This document shows, one piece after another, positions 6,388 through 14,775 of a stretch of 36,349 bases of DNA. The stretch is from Eubacterium sp. (lineage in GTDB: Bacteria; Bacillota; Clostridia; Lachnospirales; Lachnospiraceae). Under the pieces are notes generated by a model. It was not told the DNA's origin. It saw nothing but the letters and a program-made list of their open reading frames with translations, and ran no database searches. The stretch is from assembly GCA_016280325.1 (NCBI GenBank), contig JAEEGM010000092.1, positions 1 through 36,349 on the forward strand, in the 5' to 3' direction. Position numbers and translations under genes: made by a program. Position 1 is the stretch's first letter; every line of letters begins with the position of its first letter.

Positions 6388-8388
6388 GTGTTGGAAGAGA
6401 AGAAGCGAATGGAGGAATTGGTCGAAATCCTTGACCGTGCAGCCAGAGTGTATTATTCCGGCGAGGATGAGATCATGTCCAATTATGAATATGACAAGCT
6501 CTACGATGAACTGACTGAACTGGAGAAGAAAACCGGTATTATCCTGGCGGGGTCGCCCACGACGAAGGTCGGCTACGAGACGCTCAGCGAATTACCGAAA
6601 GAGACGCATATAGCGCCGATGCTTTCTCTGGCCAAGACCAAGGATGTTGGCGAACTGACGGATTGGCTTGGAGATCAGAAAGGTCTTCTGTCCATGAAAC
6701 TCGACGGACTCAGCATCATCATCACCTATGAAGACGGAGTGCTGACGAAGGCATTGACACGCGGAAACGGCGAAGTGGGCGAGGTGATCACAAATAATGC
6801 CCGTACTTTTAAAAATATCCCGGGCCGGATCCCGTTTTCAGGTCGAATGGTACTTCGCGGAGAGGCGCTGATTCGTTATTCGGATTTTGAAGAGTTGAAT
6901 CAGGGCTCTGGCGATGATGAGTCGATCCGTCAGTATAAAAATCCCCGCAATTTATGCGCCGGATCAGTGAGACAGCTCAATAACGAAGTGACAGCCGGGA
7001 GACGTGTCCGTTTTTATGCCTACAATCTGATTGAGCTTGCAGGTGAGGGGGATGACCTGCCGTCTTTGTCGGAGGGAAGCAAAGAAGATGAGTTGACGTT
7101 CATACATTCACAGGGCTTTGAACTGGCGCCGTATAAACCGGTTACCGGCGACGGCCTGGCAAGTGCGGTCGATGTGTTCGCAAAGGAAGTGGCAGAGTCG
7201 GATCTTCCAAGCGACGGGCTGGTTCTGACCTATGATGATATCGCATACAGTAAAGAACTGGGGAGAACGGCGAAGGCGCCCCGTGATTCAATTGCTCTGA
7301 AATGGCAGGACGAGACAGCAGAAACAACACTTATTGATATCGAGTGGAGCGCTTCACGTACCGGTCTCATTAATCCGGTGGCGATCTTCGAGCCGGTAGA
7401 GCTGGAAGGCACCACGGTACAACGCGCCAGCGTCCATAACGTCAGTATTCTTAGGGAACTGAAACTGGGAATCGGAGATCGGATCACGGTATATAAAGCC
7501 AATATGATCATTCCGCAGATAGAGTCCAACCTGACGGGCTCCGATACATGTGAGCCACCGAAACGATGTCCGATTTGCGAGAGTGAGACGGAACTTGTTA
7601 ATGAGAATGGCTCAACTGTGCTTATGTGCCCGAATGAGGCATGCTATGCCAAGCAAATCCGTGCGTTGACGCATTTTGTCAGCCGGGATGCCATGAATAT
7701 TGACGGCTTATCCGAGGCGACACTGGAAAAATTGATCTCCAAGCATTATATTCGCACGTGTGAGGACATTTTTCATCTGGAAAAATATCGTGACGAGATC
7801 ATTTCTGACGATACGATGAAGATCCGTGAAAAGGCTTTTGAGAACCTGAAAAACGCGATCGAATCGGCAAAGAAGGCATCGCTTCCCAATGTGATCTTCG
7901 CGCTTGGGATCCGTGGGATCGGTTTGGCTACGGCAAAGGATATCGTTAGGAAATATCCGGACATCACGCTTTCCGGGTTTCTGTCGATCACGAAGGAGGA
8001 GCTTTTGGCAGTTGACGGGATTGGTGAAAACCTGGCGGATAGTGTTATTGCCTATGTTAATAATGACAGGAATCGGGAACTGGTTGAGAAACTGGATAGC
8101 ATACTACAAGTGTCTACTCCTGAAATTTCAACGAGTGAGGCAGTGCTCGACGGACTGACATTTGTGATCACAGGAAGTCTCCATACCTTTGAGAATCGAA
8201 GTGCCTGCAAGGAGAGCATTGAAAAACTCGGCGGTCGCGTGGCTTCGGCCGTGAGCGCCAATACGGATTTTCTCGTAAATAATGATATTCACTCGACCTC
8301 GTCAAAAAATAAGAAAGCGAAAGCTTTGGGGGTTCCCATTATCACCGAAGCGGAATTGAGAAGCCGAATGGAAGCAATTTTTCCTTGA
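6388..8388 (+). CDS. ligA: NAD-dependent DNA ligase LigA
   Basis: This is a 666-residue ligase with all parts: an Ia region (MSNYEYDKLYDEL), the adenylation motif KLDG with nucleophile K104, an OB-fold region (SRTGLINPVAIFEPVELEGTTV), a four-cysteine zinc site (C394, C397, C414, C419), helix-hairpin-helix repeats and a C-terminal BRCT domain from about 585. It seals nicks during replication and repair using NAD. The ORF track begins inside rluF at 6295. A GGGGG site at 6378-6382 instead supports GTG 6388, with TTG 6391 nearly as good, and either gives normal family length. The upstream nadD-yqeK makes the NAD precursor but is not in the same unit. Confidence 0.95.
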   Translation: MLEEKKRMEELVEILDRAARVYYSGEDEIMSNYEYDKLYDELTELEKKTGIILAGSPTTKVGYETLSELPKETHIAPMLSLAKTKDVGELTDWLGDQKGLLSMKLDGLSIIITYEDGVLTKALTRGNGEVGEVITNNARTFKNIPGRIPFSGRMVLRGEALIRYSDFEELNQGSGDDESIRQYKNPRNLCAGSVRQLNNEVTAGRRVRFYAYNLIELAGEGDDLPSLSEGSKEDELTFIHSQGFELAPYKPVTGDGLASAVDVFAKEVAESDLPSDGLVLTYDDIAYSKELGRTAKAPRDSIALKWQDETAETTLIDIEWSASRTGLINPVAIFEPVELEGTTVQRASVHNVSILRELKLGIGDRITVYKANMIIPQIESNLTGSDTCEPPKRCPICESETELVNENGSTVLMCPNEACYAKQIRALTHFVSRDAMNIDGLSEATLEKLISKHYIRTCEDIFHLEKYRDEIISDDTMKIREKAFENLKNAIESAKKASLPNVIFALGIRGIGLATAKDIVRKYPDITLSGFLSITKEELLAVDGIGENLADSVIAYVNNDRNRELVEKLDSILQVSTPEISTSEAVLDGLTFVITGSLHTFENRSACKESIEKLGGRVASAVSANTDFLVNNDIHSTSSKNKKAKALGVPIITEAELRSRMEAIFP

Positions 8389-8413
8389 AAAATCGTACGT
8401 TTTGTGATATAAT
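8385..8413 (+). promoter_or_regulatory. Promoter for the 1160-residue membrane protein
   Basis: TTGAAA at 8385-8390 and a perfect TATAAT at 8408-8413 with a 17-nt spacer. The -35 box overlaps the ligA stop codon. Confidence 0.8.
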
Positions 8414-8475
8414 GATCGAGATTGAGGTGTGATGAGCACGAATGTTTATCGAATCGATCCTTGGGGGAGGAAATC

Positions 8476-11400
8476 ATGAGATTTAAACGTAATTTTGTGA
8501 CGATTGCCTATTCGGCCGTATTCATATTGCTGATGTTGATCAGCGTCTTTTACATCGTTTCGATGTCTTATGATACGTTCGATGTCAGCGGAATGGGAAT
8601 ACTTTATGCCGTATTGATGGCAATCGGAGTGGGGTTGATCCTTATTGCCTGCTTTTTTCTGCATGAAAAAGGTACACTGAAGGGGATTCAGGCGACGAAG
8701 GCACCTTTGGTTGTCATCGAGGTGATCCTGGTTGTGGGAGCTGTCGGACTCGGATTCTATTTGAATCAGAGTAACGGTATCGAGAACGGTATCTGGATTG
8801 GCTTCTATCTTGCGTGTGTTTACGGTGTTTGCCGCGTTCTCGGCGGTAGATTATGTGGTATCTTCGGCCTTGGTATTTCACTGGCGCTTACATATTTTGC
8901 CTTTGATACCGGTTGGGCCGTCTTTGATAAGGAGGAGATGCTTGATATTCTCTGCATCCTTGTTCCTTTCTTTACATTTTTGATCATCATGAAATATATG
9001 ATTCCTTTGTTTGGCAAGGAATCGTTTATTGTTGTGTGTGCGCTGGTCGTTCAGAGCGCGATTTTTGGTGCGGCTATCGCGATGAATCCGCTTGCAATCG
9101 TGCTTTTGGTCGGCTGCGTTCTTTCCCTTATCTTTGCGAAACTGAGAACGGCGGATACGATTGTGACTAAAGGACCGTTTATGGCCGTTTTCCTGCTTGT
9201 TCTTTCGGCGGGGGCTGCGTTTGGCGTATCGCTTTTGCTCGAAAAGGATTTTATGGATATTATCACGATCAATCTGGATCAGGGATTTCGTGACGCGCTC
9301 AATAGTGGAGAGTTACTGAAGTATTCACTGGATAAGTTCCGCGATATGTTGTCGCTCGTTATGTATCACGCGTTCGATTACGGTATTTTCTCATCGATTT
9401 TGCTTCTGTTCGCGGCATTTGCCGGATTTTTCGCCATAAAGAGAAAACTCTCCGAGATTGGACCGCTGATCCTGACGATGCTTGTAGCACTTGTCGGTTA
9501 TGTAATGGTTGGTGTTTTCGGAGGCCATGGCTACTATATGACATATTTGATTGGAGTTTTTGCTGCTTATGGTATGTATAACGCGCTTCTTCCTGAGTTT
9601 TTACATCTGGAGAGTGATGAAGACGCGTATGATTTTGATGAAGTAAACGATGCCGGTTCGAATCGCTCCGAAGTCAAGGAGAAGGTGGCTGTTGAGAACC
9701 ATGAGTCATCAGCCTCAGATTCGTCGGATGTTTCGCAGGCTGCACAGACGGTGAACGGCGCCGGTGACAGAGGACGTGGATCCAATTCGATCAACCAGGT
9801 TACAGCCGGAGAGTCGGACGAAGCTCATTTTCAGGAATGGCACGTTTCTGCAGAGTTTGTACGCGAGGATGAACTTCGTAAGGAACGCCAGGAGGAGAGA
9901 GAGCGCAGTTATCGTGTTGCCAAGGAGCAGGCTGAGGCGAAGGCGGCCGGAAAGTCTGAGGAGGATATAGCGGCTATCGCGACGGCTGCGGAAGATGAAG
10001 TTAAAGCCGCGGCGCCCGGTCGTGTTGTTTATACGGGAGAGGATTCACATCCGACAGAGACGACAGTTCAGGCATCGGTACCGCCGATTAATGCGAATTC
10101 CGGCGGACAGGATTTGGTGCTTGATTTTTCGGATGTTATTCAGGAAGATAATTCGGACGGTGTTGCAACGGCACCGGTGGCTACACCGCCGGCTTCCGTA
10201 CAGTCCGGTATAGATTACGGCCCGGATATGTCGCAGATCCCGAACAAAAATCCGAGTGACAAAGAGGATGATCAGGAAATTCATAGTAGTTTTCAATCGG
10301 ATTCGGATACAATTGTTCTCAGTGGATATCAAAACGAAAAAAAAATGCACGGGGCAGCTGATCTGTTGAACGCAATTAATGAAGCACAGATTCCGACAGT
10401 CGAGATTCCTGATGTTCCCAGCGTGAACCCCGCCGTTTCGGAGCCGGTATCTGAACCGGCATCGGAGGACGGAACGGATATTTCTTTTTATGATGATGAT
10501 GTAAAGGAGGCGGCGGACGCGGATATTAAGCTTGCGGAAGCGGCAGCGAATTTTTCCGTGAACGACGCGAACAATATGATTCAGCCGGGTGAGGATGAGC
10601 AACTCGATAATCTTCTTGATCGTCTCGATATGTCGGATAGTATTAAGCGCATGAATGAAAGTGCACGCGAAGACATGGCGGATGTGATCGAACAGGCAGA
10701 TGATCCGGCTGAGGAAGAAGTGGTTCTCGTTAACGAGGATTATAACTTCGGAAGTGATGACGGAGAGTATGGTGAGGTTCCGACGGTCAGTGATCTTGAA
10801 GATCGTTGGCGTGCTGAACAGGAACTGCAGAAGGTACCGGAGGAAGAGGTTCCGGATGTGGTTTCCGCGGATGAGGTTTCGGTAGACGATGTGATGTCCG
10901 GATTTGACTTCACAAGTAACGATGCACCGGAGGAGACTGCCTTTGATGAGATTGGTTCATCCGTTCCGGATTCCATGGATGACATGGTATCATCGGATCT
11001 TGCGGAGGATGACACCAATGTTCTTATGATGGATGCTGTAGAAGAACCGTCAGATGATAGGATTACCATGGATTTGTCGGATGAACAGGCCGATGATATG
11101 GTATCTTCGTTCCGACCGGAAGAACCGGTGGATGAGTCAGAATTTATGACTATGCCGGAAGAGGTTGCTCCTGCTGTCGATGTGCAGACAGAAGAATTTA
11201 CGCCGGTTACGGATATGCAGCAGACAGAAGAGTTCACGCCGGTTACGGACATGCAGCAGACAGAAGAATTCACGCCGGTTACGGATATGCAACAGATAGA
11301 AGAATTTACATCGGTTACGGATATGCAGCCGGAAGAAGTTATGCCGGCTACTGAAGCGCCGAAAGATGATAGAAGTGAGTTTGTATCATTTATGGATATG

Positions 11401-11958
11401 GCGGGACGGAATTCCGGTATCACCCAGCCCGAGGAGATTACGCCGACTGCGGAACAAGTGTCGGATTCATTGCGTATTACACCGTTTGAACCGGAGCGTA
11501 TCGAGATGCCTGAAACGGAAGCTGTTAAGCCGGAGCCGGAGATGCAGCTTGAGTCCGAGCCGCAGTTTACCCATGAGCCGAATGCTGTTAAGCCGGAGCT
11601 GGAGATGCAGCTTGAGTCCGAGCCACAGTTTACCCATGAGCCGGATGATGTAAAGCCGGAACCGGAGCCGGTTGTTAACCATACCGAACAGAGTCCGGTC
11701 TACTCCTTTACCAGTAAGGATGTCAATATCGATATTCGTGAGGATGAGGGACAGCTTGGTATTCCCAAGCCGGGAGATGAGTCGATGTCGTCTTACGTTG
11801 ATCGCTACGCGGCGGCCTCATCTAGAAATGGAAGACCAATGGCGGCTGATCTGGACAATTATGAAAAGAAAAAGACAGACAGACCGATCCATACGGAAGA
11901 AGTTGTTTCACACAGCGGCAATGGTTCACGTAGTTATCATAAGATCATTTTAAAGTAA
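8476..11958 (+). CDS. Large polytopic membrane protein with long acidic disordered tail, function unknown
   Basis: ATG 8476 has GGGGGAGG 5 nt upstream; the track's longer start is not supported. The protein has 1160 residues. Residues 1 to about 375 contain around a dozen hydrophobic helices. The rest is cytoplasmic-looking, very acidic, low-complexity sequence. A charged helix-forming stretch (DELRKERQEERERSYRVAKE) sits at about 463-515. Four tandem QTEEFTPVTDMQ units lie at 904-951 and a duplicated 21-residue unit at 1016-1057. A tyrosine-bearing stretch (SPVYSFTSKDVN, Y1076) and a basic end (DRPIHTEEVVSHSG) follow. I do not recognise the family. A membrane scaffold or polymer transporter is possible but unproven. 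It has its own promoter, and its stop overlaps the stop of the facing gene by 9 nt. Confidence 0.85.
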   Translation: MRFKRNFVTIAYSAVFILLMLISVFYIVSMSYDTFDVSGMGILYAVLMAIGVGLILIACFFLHEKGTLKGIQATKAPLVVIEVILVVGAVGLGFYLNQSNGIENGIWIGFYLACVYGVCRVLGGRLCGIFGLGISLALTYFAFDTGWAVFDKEEMLDILCILVPFFTFLIIMKYMIPLFGKESFIVVCALVVQSAIFGAAIAMNPLAIVLLVGCVLSLIFAKLRTADTIVTKGPFMAVFLLVLSAGAAFGVSLLLEKDFMDIITINLDQGFRDALNSGELLKYSLDKFRDMLSLVMYHAFDYGIFSSILLLFAAFAGFFAIKRKLSEIGPLILTMLVALVGYVMVGVFGGHGYYMTYLIGVFAAYGMYNALLPEFLHLESDEDAYDFDEVNDAGSNRSEVKEKVAVENHESSASDSSDVSQAAQTVNGAGDRGRGSNSINQVTAGESDEAHFQEWHVSAEFVREDELRKERQEERERSYRVAKEQAEAKAAGKSEEDIAAIATAAEDEVKAAAPGRVVYTGEDSHPTETTVQASVPPINANSGGQDLVLDFSDVIQEDNSDGVATAPVATPPASVQSGIDYGPDMSQIPNKNPSDKEDDQEIHSSFQSDSDTIVLSGYQNEKKMHGAADLLNAINEAQIPTVEIPDVPSVNPAVSEPVSEPASEDGTDISFYDDDVKEAADADIKLAEAAANFSVNDANNMIQPGEDEQLDNLLDRLDMSDSIKRMNESAREDMADVIEQADDPAEEEVVLVNEDYNFGSDDGEYGEVPTVSDLEDRWRAEQELQKVPEEEVPDVVSADEVSVDDVMSGFDFTSNDAPEETAFDEIGSSVPDSMDDMVSSDLAEDDTNVLMMDAVEEPSDDRITMDLSDEQADDMVSSFRPEEPVDESEFMTMPEEVAPAVDVQTEEFTPVTDMQQTEEFTPVTDMQQTEEFTPVTDMQQIEEFTSVTDMQPEEVMPATEAPKDDRSEFVSFMDMAGRNSGITQPEEITPTAEQVSDSLRITPFEPERIEMPETEAVKPEPEMQLESEPQFTHEPNAVKPELEMQLESEPQFTHEPDDVKPEPEPVVNHTEQSPVYSFTSKDVNIDIREDEGQLGIPKPGDESMSSYVDRYAAASSRNGRPMAADLDNYEKKKTDRPIHTEEVVSHSGNGSRSYHKIILK
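11185..11328 (+). repeat. Four in-frame 36-bp tandem repeats
   Basis: Units start at 11185, 11221, 11257 and 11293, each encoding QTEEFTPVTDMQ or a close variant (the last reads QIEEFTSVTDMQ). A degenerate fifth unit follows. Most differences are synonymous, which suggests recent slippage-driven expansion under coding constraint. Confidence 0.95.
11521..11646 (+). repeat. Two in-frame 63-bp tandem repeats
   Basis: Units at 11521-11583 and 11584-11646 encode a 21-residue Glu/Pro-rich stretch (EMQLESEPQFTHEP in the middle) and differ at very few bases. A partial third unit begins at 11647. Confidence 0.95.
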
Positions 11959-12789
11959 TGCATGAAGGATCGGTTTGCGGTTTTTAAACGTCACATATTC
12001 CGTGAAGCCGATATCTGTTAGAAGTTCGGCGGCATAATCAAACTCACAGGCCAGTACGGATGGATCGTGAGCGTCTGAGCCGATGGAAATCAGTCGTCCG
12101 CCGAGTTCATAATATCTGCGAATTAAAACCGGATGGGGGTTCGGATTTCGATCCCCCGTCCTTTTTGTTTTATAAATACCGGATGTATTGACTTCCAGCG
12201 CAATGCCTTTTTTGATTATAATATTCATTATTTCATCCGTGATTTCGAGAAACGATTCCGGATGATACATATAGTCAGAAGGACTGTAACGAACAGCATA
12301 ATCAAGGTGACCCAGTATATTAAAATTCGAAAAGACGGTCAGATTATCCAGTGTTGTAATAAAGTATTTTTTTATGATGGAATCCGGATCGTTTTTGCTC
12401 CAGAATTCCGGATAATAGGGATCCTTTTTATCGATCAGATGTATGGAACCGATCACCTGGTCAAAAGCCGGATTTTCACATAGTTTATTGTTGGCTTCCA
12501 AGATATCCGGATCGGCTTGAAGACCGCATTCGACACCGATATTAATCTCAAAATCCGGGTATTGTTTTTTGGCATCAGTAAGTGTACGGATATAATTGTC
12601 CACATCGAACTGAAACGGATTTTCTTCGCATCCGGGACACTGATCGGCAGGAAACCCATAGTCCATATGATCCGTGAAACAAATCCCGGATAATCCGAGC
12701 TCTACTGCGCGATTTATCTGCGACGTAACAGAAGCCTTACTATCCATGGAAAAATCACTGTGAAGATGTGTATCGTATTGTATTCTCAT
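11950..12789 (-). CDS. PHP-domain phosphatase, histidinol-phosphatase (HisK/HisJ) family
   Basis: The 279-residue protein has PHP-fold metal-binding motifs: THLHSDFSMDS (H8, H10), FTDHMDYG near 38-45, a histidine in GSIHLID, GHLDYAVRY, and a late SDAHDP. The length and motifs fit the histidinol-phosphatase branch of PHP proteins, which dephosphorylates histidinol phosphate in histidine synthesis. No other his gene is present, so the substrate may differ. Its ATG overlaps the rqcH stop as ATGA (12786-12789), so the two are co-translated. AGGAGG lies about 9 nt upstream. At the 3' end it converges on, and overlaps by 9 nt, the large membrane protein gene, with no terminator hairpin seen between them. 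Confidence 0.88.
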   Translation of the reverse strand: MRIQYDTHLHSDFSMDSKASVTSQINRAVELGLSGICFTDHMDYGFPADQCPGCEENPFQFDVDNYIRTLTDAKKQYPDFEINIGVECGLQADPDILEANNKLCENPAFDQVIGSIHLIDKKDPYYPEFWSKNDPDSIIKKYFITTLDNLTVFSNFNILGHLDYAVRYSPSDYMYHPESFLEITDEIMNIIIKKGIALEVNTSGIYKTKRTGDRNPNPHPVLIRRYYELGGRLISIGSDAHDPSVLACEFDYAAELLTDIGFTEYVTFKNRKPILHALL

Positions 12790-14624
12790 AAAAATGCTTC
12801 CTCCTCAGGGCCTCCCGGTGTAACACGCTGACGATCAGCAGCCGATGCCACCATCGAATAATTGGTATAGTAAACGACAAATCCCGGTTTGCCTCCACCG
12901 GGTTTCTTGACATTTTTTTTCTGCGTATAATCGATCTCCAGTTTATCTGCCTGCTTCCCCTTCGAGAAGAGAGCGGCCAGCGAGGCGGCTTCTTCAAAGG
13001 TGCTTATCGGCGGCTCGTCGCCCTTACATTTGACGATCACATGTGAGCCCGGCATCTGTTTGGCATGAAACCACCAATCGTTTCCGGTGGCAAATTTGAA
13101 GGTCAGTTCTTCGTTTTGATAATTATTCTTTCCGACATAGATATCGTATCCGTCGGAAGAAATAAAATGCAAAGGTTCGCTTTTGGGAAGCTGTTTTTGT
13201 TTTCCTTTGTTTCCGGTCTGCTTTTTGATATAACCGTGATCAACAAGCTCAGAGCGTATCGCAATCAGATCCTCCTCTTTACGCGCTATGGAGAGTTCTG
13301 TCAAGATCGACTCCAGATGTTCGTATTCGGCCTGCGCCTCAGACAGTTGGACCGTGACAGCGTCATAGGTTCGCTTCAGTTTTCCGTAGCGGTCGTAGTA
13401 TTTATTTGCATTATCCGGGATACTCATTGTCGGATCAATCGGAATATTGACCTCGGAATCGTCGTGATAATTGGTGCAGGTCAATACCATTTTCTCATGG
13501 ATGGCCGGATCGGATTCCGCAAGCGGAAGAGCAGGAAGTTCACTGTACCCGTAGGTTGTGATAAGCTCTCCGTAAATCTGGTATTTATCCTTTTTCTCAG
13601 TATCCTTGAGCTGCTTATGAAGAATGCCAAGCTTCTTGGCGACACGGTCAAAATGCGTCTGTACGGTATTTTTAAGTTCGGCGGACTTGGAGCGGATACG
13701 CGTCATGCTGTCTTTTTCACGGTAAAATCGCTCTACAATCGATGATGGGGAAGAGTCTTCCTCCGAATGCAGCCCGTCAAAAAGTTTCATGGTAATAACG
13801 GAGAATTCTTTCGGAGAATCGTCATCATAGTAAATCACAGGGGTAAAAATACCCTCATCCACCTGCTTCATTAACCTGCGAAACGACTCCATCAGCGCAG
13901 ATCGATCGTTACCGTTTAAGGAAGCCGTGGGAGCATCACCGTCCACACCGGCCCTTTCACAGAGTTCCTGCGCCATCAATTGTGAGATACCGGACATGGA
14001 GCCGGCAATCGCCTTAGCGACAGTCGTCGGTTTTGAAAAAATAAACTGATTCCAATCCTCGATGGATACATCAGACGGAGATACTTTATCCATCGTATTC
14101 GGGATAAAGTATTCACGTCCGGGCAGCACTTCTCGTACAGAACTCATCAGGCTGTTGACATGTTTGATGCTATCTATGATCTTTTCATCCTGATTCAGGA
14201 ATATGATATTGCTGTGTTTCCCCATTATCTCGATCACGAGAGAATAGGTCACATCATCACCCAGTTCGTTTTTTCCGGACAAATGTATCCTTACTACGCG
14301 TTCCAGACCTTCCTGCGTAACGTTAGTGATCTTTGCGCCGGACAGGTGTTTGCGAAGCAGCATGCAGAAATTCGGCGCGGTTAACGGAGAAGGCTTATTG
14401 TCTGAAGTCAGATAGATAAGCGGAAGAGAAGCGTTGGCGGACAGCTTCAGGCGCATGGTTTCACGCTTTGGAACGGATGGGTCCGTTGTTTCTCTTGCCG
14501 GTGACTGGATCGTCAGAAGCAATTCGTCAGCCTCGGGTTGAGCTATTTTTCTTATATGTCCCTGCGATAGTCTGTTATCAAGTTCTTTCGTCAGCGCAGC
14601 GATCGTAATTCCGTCAAAAGCCAT
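12786..14624 (-). CDS. rqcH: Ribosome quality control factor RqcH (NFACT family, Rqc2 homologue)
   Basis: The 612-residue protein has the NFACT layout. The N-terminal NFACT-N domain begins MAFDGITIAALTKELDNRL and contains FCMLLRKHLSGAKI and EIMGKHSNIIFLN. A middle HhH region comes next, then a long coiled coil (about 310-450, ending near YEHLESILTELSIARKEED). The C-terminal NFACT-R domain has GNDWWFHAKQMPGSHVIV. RqcH binds stalled large subunits and recruits tRNA-Ala to add alanine tails that mark the nascent chain for decay. The Asp-Arg pair important in Bacillus RqcH appears here as E108-R109. The gene has its own promoter and a GAGG site, and it is followed by the overlapping PHP gene. Confidence 0.95.
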   Translation of the reverse strand: MAFDGITIAALTKELDNRLSQGHIRKIAQPEADELLLTIQSPARETTDPSVPKRETMRLKLSANASLPLIYLTSDNKPSPLTAPNFCMLLRKHLSGAKITNVTQEGLERVVRIHLSGKNELGDDVTYSLVIEIMGKHSNIIFLNQDEKIIDSIKHVNSLMSSVREVLPGREYFIPNTMDKVSPSDVSIEDWNQFIFSKPTTVAKAIAGSMSGISQLMAQELCERAGVDGDAPTASLNGNDRSALMESFRRLMKQVDEGIFTPVIYYDDDSPKEFSVITMKLFDGLHSEEDSSPSSIVERFYREKDSMTRIRSKSAELKNTVQTHFDRVAKKLGILHKQLKDTEKKDKYQIYGELITTYGYSELPALPLAESDPAIHEKMVLTCTNYHDDSEVNIPIDPTMSIPDNANKYYDRYGKLKRTYDAVTVQLSEAQAEYEHLESILTELSIARKEEDLIAIRSELVDHGYIKKQTGNKGKQKQLPKSEPLHFISSDGYDIYVGKNNYQNEELTFKFATGNDWWFHAKQMPGSHVIVKCKGDEPPISTFEEAASLAALFSKGKQADKLEIDYTQKKNVKKPGGGKPGFVVYYTNYSMVASAADRQRVTPGGPEEEAFL

Positions 14625-14676
14625 GATTATATCCTCATTTCATATGTGAAGGCATTTTCATTCCATATACAGGCAT

Positions 14677-14705
14677 ATTCTACCAAGAAAATTCAATTCC
14701 GTCAA
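14677..14705 (-). promoter_or_regulatory. Promoter for rqcH
   Basis: Read on the minus strand, TTGACG (14700-14705) and TAGAAT (14677-14682) have a 17-nt spacer. Its -35 box is only 9 nt from the -35 box of the divergent yicC promoter. Confidence 0.7.
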
Positions 14706-14714
14706 CGAGTTTCC

Positions 14715-14743
14715 TTGACTTATTGCCGCTTTTATTCTATAAT
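14715..14743 (+). promoter_or_regulatory. Promoter for the yicC-remA-gmk-lepB-rpoZ operon
   Basis: TTGACT at 14715-14720 and TATAAT at 14738-14743 with a 17-nt spacer. The -10 box ends 32 nt before the yicC start. Confidence 0.8.
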
Positions 14744-14775
14744 AATACAGAATGCAGTTCGAGGGGAGGTATTAT

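Noticed and set aside
11185-11328. 36-bp regularly spaced repeats as a CRISPR array
   Set aside because: The units abut with no spacers and stay in frame within a protein gene; no cas gene is present.
10045-11423. Long minus-strand ORFs (185 and 227 residues) inside the 1160-residue gene
   Set aside because: They are mirror frames of a repeat-rich coding region; they have no good ribosome site or family likeness, and the + frame has promoter, ribosome site and membrane helices.
13065-13745. 226-residue + strand ORF inside rqcH
   Set aside because: It is the antisense shadow of the RqcH coiled-coil and NFACT-R coding region, without a ribosome site.
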